Below are positions 24,801 to 36,800 of a stretch of DNA of 64,000 nt, piece after piece. Location of the stretch: positions 2,170,001-2,234,000 of the forward strand of contig JAINUG010000168.1 of the NCBI GenBank assembly GCA_029706075.1, read 5' to 3'. Position 1 is the stretch's first letter. Every line of letters starts with the position of its first letter. The position numbers were made by a program, and so were the translations under genes. The notes below the pieces were generated by a model that ran no database searches, was not told the DNA's origin, and saw only the letters and a program-made list of their open reading frames with translations. The DNA is from Aldrovandia affinis (Eukaryota > Chordata > Actinopteri > Notacanthiformes > Halosauridae).

Positions 24801-27800
24801 GAATAATTGTAGATCGGGGCTCTAACATAAATTGTCCAGGTTTCTGAATTGCTGCCAAGTCCATAACGAACTAGAAGGACTAATTTGATTAAACAGATAT
24901 TTCTGACGTAACCATATTATATCAAATGAAACTACCCTGTTTTTTTTCCTCCGCCTGGTGAATCCGTACCAGTGGTCTGCACAGACCTGAAATTTAAGCC
25001 CAAGTCTGGCCTGTACCCGCAATGTTCAGACCCGAAACCTACCCAAACTCCACAGCTGCTGGAAATGTAGTGACCAAACCCTACAGCTGCTGATAATTTA
25101 GTTCCGAAACCCTACCCGAGCCCAACAGCTGCTGCTAATTTAGTGCCGAAACCCTACCCGAGCTCTACACCTGCTCCTAATTTAGTGCCCGAGCCCTACA
25201 CCTGCTGCTAATTTATTGCCCGAGCCCTACTGCTGCTGCTAAATTAGTGCCTGAACCCTACCCAAACCCTACAGCTGCTGCTAATGTAGTGCCCGCACCC
25301 TACCCAAGCCCTACAGCTGCTGTTAATGTAGTGCCCAAACACTACCCAAGTCCAACAGCTACTGCTAATTAAGTGCCTGAGTCCTACACCTGTTGCTAAT
25401 TTAGTGCCCGAGTCCAACAGCTGCTGCTAATTTAGTGCCCAAACCCTACTCAAGCCCTACAGCTGCTGCTAATTTAGTGCCCAAACCCTTCCCAAGCCCT
25501 ACAGGTCCTTCTAGTTTAGTGCCCAAACCCTACCCATGCCCTACAGCTGCTGGTAATGTAGTGCCCAAACACTACACCTATTGCTAACTTTGTCCAACAG
25601 CTGCTGCTAATTTAGTGCCCGAGGTCTACACCTGCTACTAATTTAGTGCCCGAGCCCTACACCTGCTGCTAATTTAGTGCTGGAGCCCTACAGCTGTTGC
25701 TAATTTAGTACCAGAACCCTACCCAAGCTCTGCAGCTGCTGATAATTTAGTGCCCGAATCAGAATCAAGCTCTACAGCTGCTGCTAATGTAGTGCCTGCA
25801 CCCTGCCCAGGCTCTACAGCTGCTGTTAATTTAGTACTCAAACCATACCCAAGCCCTACAGCTGCTGCTAATTTTGTGCCCAAACACTGCCCAAGTCCAA
25901 CAGATACTGCTAATTAAGTGCCTGAGCCCTACACCTGTTGCTAATTTAGTGCCCGAGTCCAACAGTTGCTGCTAATTTAGTGCCCAAACCCTACCCGAGC
26001 CCTACACCTGCTGCTAATTTAGTGCCTGAGCCCTACTGCTGCTGCTAATTTAGTGTCCAAACCCTACCCGAGCCCTACAGCTGCTTCTAATTTAGTGCCC
26101 GAGCCCTACACCTGCTGCTAATTTAGTGCTGGAGCCCTACAGCTGCTGCTAATTTAGTACCCGAACCCTACCCAAGCTCTACAGCTGCTGATAATTTAGT
26201 GCCCGAATCAGAATCAAGCTCTACAGCTGCTGCTAATGTAGTGCCTGCACCCTACCCAGGCCCTACAGCTGCTGTTAATTTAGTACTCAAACCATACCAA
26301 AGCCCTACAGCTGCTGCTAATTTTGTGCCCAAACACTGCCCAAGTCCAACAGCTACTGCTAATTAAGTGCCTGAGCCCTACACCTGTTGCTAATTTAGTG
26401 CCCAAGCCCTACAGTTGCTGCTAATTTAGTGCCCAAACCCTACCTGAGCTCTCCACCTGCCGCTAATTTAGTACCCAAGCCCTACACCTGCTGCTAATTT
26501 AGTGCCTGAGCCCTACTGCTGCTGCTAATTTAGTGTCCAAACCCTACCCGAGCCCTACAGCTGCTGCTAATTTAGTGACCAAGCCCTACAGTTGCTACTA
26601 ATTTAGTGCCCGAGCCCTACAGTTGCTGCTAACTTAGTGCCCAAACCCTACCCTGTTGCTGTGATTTTTGCTACAAAATTTTGTTTCACACCTAAATGTG
26701 GGGATAAGTTCTCCTCTTTTGAATCACTTGTTATGCTTTCTGGACGGTCAAAAGATAAATTTACCTCAGTGCAATCCTTCCTCTTAGTAACTATAGACCA
26801 CCTGGACCGTATACTGTCTTTCTTCCTGAGTTTGCAGAGTTTTTATCAAGCTTGGCAACTATGGCAGATAAAGTTGTGGTTGTTAGAGATTTCAACATAC
26901 ATGTTGATAATGACAGTGACCCTTTAGGATTGGCTTTTGCAGCTATTATTGACTGTTGGTTTTATTCAAAATGTGTCTGAACCAACCCACTGCCACAACC
27001 ATACCTTAGATTTAGTGTTTAATGGTATCGATGTGGAGAATATCATTGTGTCTCCCCATAATCCTGTACTATTGTACCACTTTTTGATTACTTCAGGTAA
27101 ATATTCCTATTAAATCGGAACCTAGATACTATTCCAGCCACTCTATAAATTCATTGACGGTTTCAAAATTTATAAACATACTTCCCGAGTCGTTAGTATC
27201 AAATCAGGATCCAAACAGCTTTTTGTCAATTGATCATCAAACAGATGCAGTAAATCATATTTTACGGAATACACTTGATGGTGTCGCACCCTTCAAGAGG
27301 AAAAAATGCAGTCAGAAGAAACTTGCACCCTGGTTTACTGACCATACCCGTGCCCTCAAACAAGTTTCCAGGAAATTAGAACACAGATGGCGCTCTACCA
27401 ATTTAGAGGTTTTTCGCTCTGCTTGGAAGGACAGCCTCATAGAATACAAGCAGCTCTTACTACAGCTAGGTCATCGTACTTCTCAAAATTAATTGACCAG
27501 AAAAGAAACAACCCAAGATTTCTATTTAACACAGTAGCTAAACTGACAAAAAAATCAGTCTTCAGATTACAGCAGTTATCCTTCTAACCATAATTCTAAT
27601 GACTTCATGAACTTGTTTACTGATAAGATTGAGAGAACAGAGAACAAATCATGAAAATGACTCCAATATCTAGCACTCCAACTCCTGAGATGGCACAGGG
27701 TTATCAGGAGCAGGGTTGCGGAGAGACCCTTGAGTTTTTCACTCCCTTGGATCTGGACAAATGTAGTAAATTGGTTATGTCCTCCAAATCATCTACATGT

Positions 27801-30800
27801 CTGTTAGACCCCATACCAACAAAGCTTATTAAAGAGCTTTTGCCTGTGCTAGGCCAGCCCATGTTAGATATCATAAATACATCCCTATTATTGGGTTGCG
27901 TACCTAAGTATTTAAAAGTGGCAGTAATCAAGCCTCTTCTAAAGAAACCTTTAGGATCTGCAGTTAAATGCAGGTGATTGCATAGTTACATCAAGTCTTA
28001 TGGTTAAGAACAATTGGTTTTATTATTGATCAGGACCTTACATTTGACACTCATATTAAAAACACTTCCAGAGTAGCCTTCTTTCACCTAAGAAACATAG
28101 CTAAAATTAGGCACTTTCTGTCATTAGAGGATGCAAAAACCTTGATGCATGCTTTTGTCGCATCAAGGCTAGACTACATTTTACATTTTACATTTTAAGC
28201 ATTTAGCAGACGCTCTTATCCAGAGCGACTTACAAGATGTGCATTAATACAAAGTAAGAACAATCATAGTTAGCACACAAGATCAGTGCAGTAATACAGC
28301 AATAGACATCATTGCAGGCGTCTACGTATCATACCTGTAACACTGGGAAAGAAAAGGTTAGTGTTTTTATTTTTATTTTTTTAAATAGTGTAGAACAAGT
28401 AAACAGTGGTGACAACAGATTGACTAGATGGACAGTGTTCAGTGGTAGTGGAGTCTGAAGAGGTGGGTTTTGAGTCTCTTGCAGAAGATTGGAAGTGATT
28501 CCGCAGTCCTGACCGATTGCGGGAGGTCGTTCCACCAGCGAGGGATCAGGACAGAGAAGAGGCGAGACCGCGAGGATCGGCTGCCAGGCGCCTGGAGGGA
28601 TGGGGCAGTCAGTTTGCCAGAGGAGGCGGAGCGGAGGGGTCTGGGCGGGGTGTAGGGAGTGATGAGTGACTGGAGGTATGGGGGAGCAGTACCTCTGGTC
28701 GCTTGAAAAGCAAGCACCAGTGACTTGAATCTGATGCGTGCTGCGATGGGGAGCCAGTGCAGAGAGGAGAGTAGAGGGGTGACGTGGGTGAACCTCAGCT
28801 GGTTGAACACCAGGCGAGCGGCAGCGTTCTGGACTAGTTGCAGTGGCTTGATGGCACAGGCCGGAAGGCCTTCCAGCAAGGAATTGCAGTAGTCCAGACG
28901 TGAGATCACCAGGGCCTGGACCAGGAGTTGAGTGGCCTCTTGGGTGAGGAACGGTCGGATCCTCCGGATGTTGTGGAGGGAGAAACGGCAGGTCTGAGTG
29001 ATCGCTGCAATATGGCTCGAGAAGCACAGCTGGTTGTCCAGGGTCACTCCAAGGCTCCTGGCAGACTGAGACGGAGACACTATGGAGCCTTCCACGGTGA
29101 TTGACGCATCAATCATCGGGGAGCCCTTCGCAGGGAGGAAAAGCAGCTCTGTCTTCCCCAGGTTCAGCTTTAGGTGGTGGGTGGACATCCATGTGGAGAT
29201 GTCAGCCAGGCATGCAGAGATCCGTGCCGGGACCTGGGTATCAGATGGAGAGAAGGAGAGAAAGAGTTGTGTCATCAGCATAACAGTGATAGGAAAAACC
29301 ATGAGCAGAAATAACAGAGCTAAGTGACTTGGTGTACAGAGAGAATAGAACCGAGCCCTGCGGGACTCCAGTAGAGAGGGTGTGGGGAGAGGAGAGGGAT
29401 CCTCTCCAGGCCACCTGGTAGGACCGGTCAGCCAGGTAGGACTCAAACCATGTCAACGCAGATCCATAGATTCCCATCTCGACGAGAGATGAGAGCAGGA
29501 TCCGGTGGTCCACGGTGTCGAATGCCGCCAACAGGTCGAGGAGGAGGAGGAGGAGGAGGATGGAGCTAAGGGATCGGGACTTAGCCCCGTGAAGAGCCTC
29601 AGTGACCGCAAGGAGAGCAGACTATTGTAATGCCTTATTATCTGGCTCCTCTAGTAGCTCTCTGTCACACGCCACGTGACACACCCTGGACGGGGACAGA
29701 GCAGTCCAGACACGGAGTGGAGTTTTTTCGGTCTACGGACCGGATTTTTATTTATTTTCTTTTCGGCGCGTTCTCTGTTCCCACACTGGGCCGAGAACGA
29801 GCACCGGGAGCGTAAAATAATAAACACTAATAAACACAAACAAACCCGTTACCCTAGTTGCCGCGAAGCTTTCGGGTAACTAAATGAAAATACCAAAACT
29901 AAATTAAACAATATCGAACCGGCTCTTTTTAGTCCGTTCGATATTTGCTTTCACTTTTCTTTCACTTTTCTTTCACGTTTCTTTCACTTTTCTTTCACTT
30001 TTCTTTTCTCGCTCCTCGGTCTCAAACGCCTCTCCTCTGGTTCCAGCCACCTACTGAAGGGAACAGAGCCGTCTTAAAGCACACAGTTGTAATTATTATA
30101 GACAGGACCGGTGTGTGCGCTTACTGCTCTGCCAGTAGGCGTGGCCGCTAATCGTCCTGATTAGCTACTGAGACCGACGCCTTCCACACTCTCTTAAGAG
30201 TCTTCAACTAGTACAGAATACAGCAGCACATATTTTGACTAGATCCAAGAAGTATGAGCACATTACTCCTGTGTTAGCATCACTACATTGGCTTCCTGTT
30301 AAATATCGGGCTGATTATAAAGTACTGTTGCTAACTTTTAAAGCAGTGAATGGACTTGCACCTATATATCTGACCGAAATGATTGCCCCTTATAAGCCGA
30401 CACGACTGCTTCGTTCACAAGAAGCCGGCCATCTATTACTCCCTAGAATTTTGAAAAGCACAGCTGGTGGCAGAGCTCTTTTAGAGCTCCTCTGTTGTGG
30501 AACGGTTTACCAAAGCATGTTAGGGATTCGGACACAGTTTCAATTTTTAAGTTTAGATTAAAAACACATCTTTTCAGCCTCACCTACTGCCAAACCTAGT
30601 CTAGGTGGAGAGATGGAGAAGGCCGTGCCCTAGTGTCTTATGGAGTGAGAAACTTTCCATACTTTACCCTTGATCAGGTGTGGATGGTTTGGAACTCTCT
30701 CATGGCTGCGTGTATTCTCTGTCCCTCTCCTAATACTGTAGGTATGCTGCCATAGCTTACACCTGTCGGGGCTATCTGTATATTTCCTATGCTTGTGCTC

Positions 30801-33800
30801 CCCTACTCTTACATAATGCTACTGGCTATAGCACTGCTTTTTTCTGACTGCATGTTCTCTTCTTTGCCTCGGCCTCTGACTCGGGGGCAGGTGCCCTAGA
30901 TCCTGTGAGAAGTGTGATCTGCCCCCATCAACCCTCACCCCCACGCCTACCGCAGTCCGACACCTACCCCAGTTCCTGGATCTGGACCCCCTTCATATGG
31001 TTTAGCCCCCCCCCACTGACTACCTAACTCAGGAGGCGCAAAGTCATTCAGCCCTGAGTCACCTTGGACTGACCATGATATGGTCTTTTTTGGACACACC
31101 TGTGCCAGCCAGAAGAGGATGGGCTCCCCCCCTTTTAGTCTGGTTCCTCCCAAGGTTTCTCCCTATCAAGGGAGTTTTTCCTTGCCACTGTTGCCTTTAG
31201 GCTTGCTTTTGGGGGGGTCTAGGCCTCGGTTCTCCTTCTGTTAAGCATTTTGTGACAATTCAATTGTGAAAAGCACTATACAAATAAATTTGATTTGATT
31301 TGATTCGATACTCTAGCCCTCCAGCTCCTGCTAATTTACTGGCCCAACCCTACCCGAGCCCTCCAGTTCGGGCTAATTTAGTGCCCGAACCTTACCCGAG
31401 CTCTATACCTGCTGCTAATTTAGTACCTGAGCCCTACTGCTGCTGCTAATTTAGTGCCCAAACCCTACCCGAGCCCTACAGTTGGGGCTAATTTAGTGCC
31501 CAAGTCCAACAGCTGCTGATAATTTAGTACCCGAGCCCTACTGCTGCTGCTAATTTAGTGCCCAAACCCTACCCAAGCCCTACAGCTCCTTCTAGTTTAG
31601 TGCCCAAACCCTACCCATGCCCTACAGCTGCTGCTAATGTAGTGCCCAAGTCCAACAGCTGCTGATAATTTAGTGCCCAAACCAGAATCGAGTTCTACAG
31701 CTGCTGCTAATTTACTGTCTGAACCCTAGCCGAGCCCTACAGCTGCTGCTAATTTAGTGCCCGAACCCTACCCTAGCCCTAAAGCTGCTGCTAATTTACT
31801 GCCCGAACCCTACCTGAACCCAACAGCTGCTGCTAATTTAGTGCCCAAACCCTACAGCTGCTGCCAATTTAGTGCCTGAACACTACCCGATCCCAACAGC
31901 TGCTGCCAATTTAGTGCCCAAACCCTACCCAAGCCCTACAACTGCTTCTAATTTAGTGCCCAAACACTACCCAAGTCCTACATCTGCTGCTAATTTAATG
32001 CCCGAGCCCTACATCTGCTGCTAATCTAGTGCCAGAGCCCTACAGCTGCTGCTAATTTAGTACCCACACCAGAATAAAGCCCTATAGCTGCTGCCAATTT
32101 AGTGCCTGAACCCTATTGTAGCCCTACAGCTGCTGCTAATTTAGCGCCCAAACCCTACCAAAACCCTTCAGCTGCTGCCTATGTAGTGCCCGAACGGTAC
32201 CCGAGATCAACAGTTGCTGTTAATTTAGTGTCCAAACCCTACCAGAGACCTACAGTTTCTGCTAATTTAGTGCCTGAACCAGAACCCAGCCGGAGATCAA
32301 AATATTTGATATTTAAACCCCCCTGTTTTTAGAATTGCATGCAAAATGACAATGCTGAATGCTTTTCCAGGCTGTATGCATGAGTGGATGGAGAAGTACT
32401 AGGCTACAGTGTAGACTATAGAAAACAACCATTGTATCTTCTGTCCAAATTCACACCTATCCAGTGCAGACCGTAAACCTAGTTAATGAATGGCACAAAC
32501 AGTTACAGAGAAAATATAAGAGTGTGTATAGACAGACAATCGAGGTAGGCCTATCACCCCGACTACACAATATTATCTCCAAGGACCTCCACACTCTGTT
32601 CTTCAGCTCATATTCTGGTGTGACATAGTGAGAAGTGTTAGCCATGTAACTAACCTTGTGATAATCACCGCTCCACGCATTGGTAGAGGACATAATCTGC
32701 TTTATCTCCCTGACTAGTGATGTCACAGTAGCAGGTACAGAGTTTGACATGAGAAAGTTTAACACTATCAGTTGTTTTTGGCTAGTTAGCTAGATGGCCA
32801 CATCCACGTTCAAGGCGTCTCTGAAGAGACGACGTCCCAGTCTTCTTGCTGTTGTGTTTCAGGATAGCATTGCAATGTCTGCACTGCACATTTCCAGTCG
32901 GCTCTTTGTCTGTATTAGCAATTAAGTCATAATTATCCCACATTTCAGACTTCACAGACGGATTGGGATTTTTTTAGAAGTTCATGGTTGCCTAGTTTGT
33001 GGCTCACGCTCTCACTTGCCAAACTAATTAGTTTTTTCGACATTTAAACTACTACTACTTCATTCTTTTTCATCAATTTTGACATTTGATGTGTCGATGT
33101 CTGACCAGGATAAAAGAGACACGCAAGAAATGTCTCCTTCAACACCTTCACCGTCCCAGCTACAAGAAGCTAAGAAGTCTCGTTCAGAGCTATGGTGTGT
33201 TACATCTGTTAGCTATGGCGGAGGAAGACTTACACTCACCTCTAATGCAACAGCTGATCCGTTTGGAAAGCTCCCTATCAAGCTCACTTAAGTCTTCAAT
33301 AGCTGAGCTAAAAGACTCCTTTTTGTCCCTTGGAAACAAGTTGGACGCATATAACTCCAGACTAGAAGTCGTGGTGAAAGCCGCCCGCGGCCTCTCTCCG
33401 TTCCGCAAATGCGACAATCACGAAGCAAACACACTGCAGGTGGAGGTGTGTCGCAACAAGGCTAGTATAAACGACAACACCGGAGATTATAAAACTAAAG
33501 GAGTGGATGGAAGATCGCACTAGGAGGTCCAACCTGAGACTCGTCTTCCTGGAAGAAGGAACAGAGTCAGATGATCCCATTGCCTTCCTACAGCGTCTGC
33601 TCCCACTCTGGCTTCCAGCCCAGTATGCACTTGCAGATTATCTATTTGTTGACCCTTAAAAGGTCTTTGCAATTTATTAGTGTGAGATGAATACTAATGA
33701 AGTAGTAATTTATATATATTAATTTTTTTCTTAAATGTTTGGCAAGTGGGAGTGGTTGCCTCTTGCCTTAGCGAATAATTTACATACTTCTATGTGCCAT

Positions 33801-36800
33801 TTCATATGGGGTTCATTCCCTGGCTCACTGGCTTTCTGTTGTGGTTTATTTTTCTTTTCAATATACCTTTTTTTGATTAGTTTTTCTTTCGTGTGCAGTC
33901 ATAAAGCTTTGCTTTACCTTATCTGCTGGAGTCTAGTTGTATTCTCTAGGTACTCTCTCCTCTGCCTACGCCTGTCATATGGCCAAATAACTATTCCTAC
34001 CCTTTTCAATACCATCTCTGGACTCATCCATGCTGGATGGGTTGGAGTAAGTGCTCTGGAATTGCATTTTCACTAATTATGTCTTTTGTTATACTCACTC
34101 GGCTAAGGCAAATTTAGTGCCTAAGAAAAGCTAAGAACTATTGTGCTCAAGCACATCGATCTCAGATTTATTCAAGAATCTCTTATGAGGTGTGAGGATG
34201 TCAAAAGGTTTCAAGATAAAAATTATATAATTATTGCACACTCCAGTGCACTTACTAAAACAAAGGGGGTGTTAATTGCAATGAACAAGAAACTGGATGC
34301 CAAAATAGACGCTTCAGGCAAAGACGCAGAAGGCAGGTACTGCTATGTGTGTGCAACAGTAAACGGTAAAAGATTCTGTCTTGTGTCAGTATATCCTCCA
34401 AATGTATTCAATCAAACCTTTTTTGAAGAGCTCAAATGGAAAATGTTAGACTTCACAGATGTCTCCTTTATTATTACGGGTGATTTCAATATCACAATCG
34501 ACCCGATATTGGATTCCTCTCATGGCGCTGCGTCTCATCGTATGGCCGCTGCCAACTATTTTAAACTATTCTTAAATTAATTGAATATTGTGGATGGTTG
34601 GAGATTGAAAAACCCATCTATTAGGGACTATACTTTTTATTCCTCAAGACATTTCCTCAAGACAAGAACTTTCTCTCATATTGATTTAAAAAAAAATCTC
34701 ACCTGCATTAGTTAAATCTACTTCTCATGTAGATATTATGCCAAAGCTTATGTCAGACCATTGTGCTCCCTCGCTTTCCCTAGAAATGCTACCCAGTATG
34801 ACCTACTCTAAAAGATGACGCTTTCATGTGTTCCTGTTGCAGGATGAACACTTCCTGAAAGCTATTTCAGATAGAATTTCAGAGTTTTTAGAGATCAACA
34901 ATGCAAGTAACATATCGCCCCATACTTTTTGGGAGGTTACCAAGTGCTACATTAGAGGTGCCTCCATTTATTTATCTTCAAATCTCAATAGAAACCGAAA
35001 TGCTGATATTCTTTGTCTTGAGAAAGAGATATCTCTTTTAGAAAAACAATTTAAATCTCAGCCTCAAGTAGAGGGTACTGAACAACTTGCCTCTAAGCTG
35101 ACTATAAAGTGTTGACTTCTGCTAAAGCAGAATTCCTACATCTTCAAACTAGACAAAAGCAATATGAATACGCAGACAAACCTAGCAGGCTGCTTGCTGT
35201 CAAACTTAAAAAGTGTGAACGCCTAGCCTCTATAGATGTAATCAAAGATGCCAACGGTATCGTACATTCGTCTCCTTCTATGATAAATGATGTATTTACA
35301 CAATTCTATTTGAGACTCTACTCCTCTGAAATTTTATTTTAACCTACTTCTTTAGAACTATATCTCAACTCCTTAAAACTACCATCTCTAACTAGTCAAC
35401 AAGCTGAGGAACTGGAGGCTCCTATTACCATAGAAGAGCTACACTCAGCGGTCATGCTGATGCAAAAAAACGAATCACCAGGCCTGGATGGTATACCACC
35501 AGAGCTTCTTTTATCTCTTTTAAAGTGTTTGATCATTTGGAGTGGTCATACTTATGGGCAGTTTTAAAACGCTTTGGGTTTGGCCCTTCCTTTATCTACA
35601 GTACCAGTCAAAAGTTTGAGTACACCTGCTGGAAACTAGGTTTATCTCATAATTGCCAATGTTTTACACCATATAAGTTTCTTTAAATACTTGAAAATTA
35701 CAAGTAACATGTAACGATAAACAAAAGAACATCAAAGCAATGTTCAATAAAATGTAATTGAAAATGTAATCTTGGATTCCTCAAAATAGCCACCCTTTGC
35801 TGTGATAACAGCCTCACACACACGGGCCATTCGGTTAATACGTTTCAGCAGGAAATCACCAGATATGTCTTCCCAGCTCTCCTGCAGCAATTTCATGCCT
35901 TTAACTACCGCAACAGAACATTCATTCTCTACAACCCTACCACTCAAAGTTCAATCACAAGGGTTCACATACCTGGGGATTAAGATTCGCTCAACCTTTA
36001 ATCATATGATCAAGGATAACTACATTGCTGCAATAACAAAAATTAAACAGGACTTGTCCCGCTGGTCCCTTCTTCATTTCACTCTCCATGATTTAATTTC
36101 TGTGATAAAAATGAACATTTCGCCTTGTTTTAAGTTTTTGTTTTCAATGCTTCCTATTTCTCCTCCTATTAAGTATTTTAAGGAAATCGATGCTATGTGC
36201 AGGGACTTTATATGGAAGGGGAAATGTCCAAGAATTCACCTGGACACTTTACAACATCCTAAAATTAGTGGTGGTTTGTCACTCCCTAATTTTAAATTAT
36301 ACTACTGGGCCTTCCAGTTAAGATTAATTCAAATTTGGTTAGAACCTCAGTCCCAAGTATCTTGGAGATCTGTTGAAGAAGCACGCGCTCACCCTATCAG
36401 ATTTATTGTTTTCATCTCGGTTTTGGAGCTATAATTGCCAATGCATAAAATTTCTGGAGGCAAGCCTACAGTTATCTGAATATTACTATAAAATGTCATA
36501 GGCATTCTCCGATTTGGCATAATAAACTAATCTTATCTGGGTCGAAACCTTTTATTTTTCCCGAGTGGTCCAATAGAAACATTTTCATTTTAGATTGCAT
36601 ATTTAATAGCGCTGGACTTCAAAGTTTTCAGGACCTTAAAGAGTCATATTCCCTGGACTTCCGTGGGACTCCCAGTTAACTGATCATCCACTCGTGAAAT
36701 TACTCCTGATTCCTCACAAGTCAACAGGTCTAGTGTCATCCATTTACTCCAAGTTAATAGCATATGATCTAGGTGCTCCTGCAGTAGCCTCCTGGTGGGA

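Larger units (their letters stand above)
26650..31310 (+). mobile_element. L2-clade LINE inserted in the minisatellite
   Basis: Endonuclease remnants near 26800-26990 read [13 protein letters not shown] and [15 protein letters not shown] (the GDFN motif reads RDFN). A pre-RT region is at 27154-27490 ([20 protein letters not shown]) and the RT N-terminus at 27651-27960 ([17 protein letters not shown]). The catalytic RT core is deleted near 27965. The C-terminal part continues at 28000-28176 and 30190-30560 ([20 protein letters not shown]). The 3' end at 31250-31305 has AAAGCACTATACAAATAAAT and a (TTTGA)n tail. It is itself split by two insertions (28177-29618 and about 29660-30187). Confidence 0.85.

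Noticed and set aside
24815..25022. Minus-strand open frame
   Set aside because: It crosses the proposed hAT end and has no family resemblance.
25025..26655. CRISPR-like array
   Set aside because: Units are contiguous, degenerate and without unique spacers; the context is eukaryotic. It is a minisatellite.
32102..32332. Open frame for a Pro-rich repeat peptide
   Set aside because: It is the last few minisatellite units read in a chance-open frame; neighbouring units shift frame.
33735..34076. Hydrophobic open frame resembling a membrane protein
   Set aside because: It lies between ORF1 and ORF2 of a decayed L1; the Phe/Leu richness reflects T-rich sequence.
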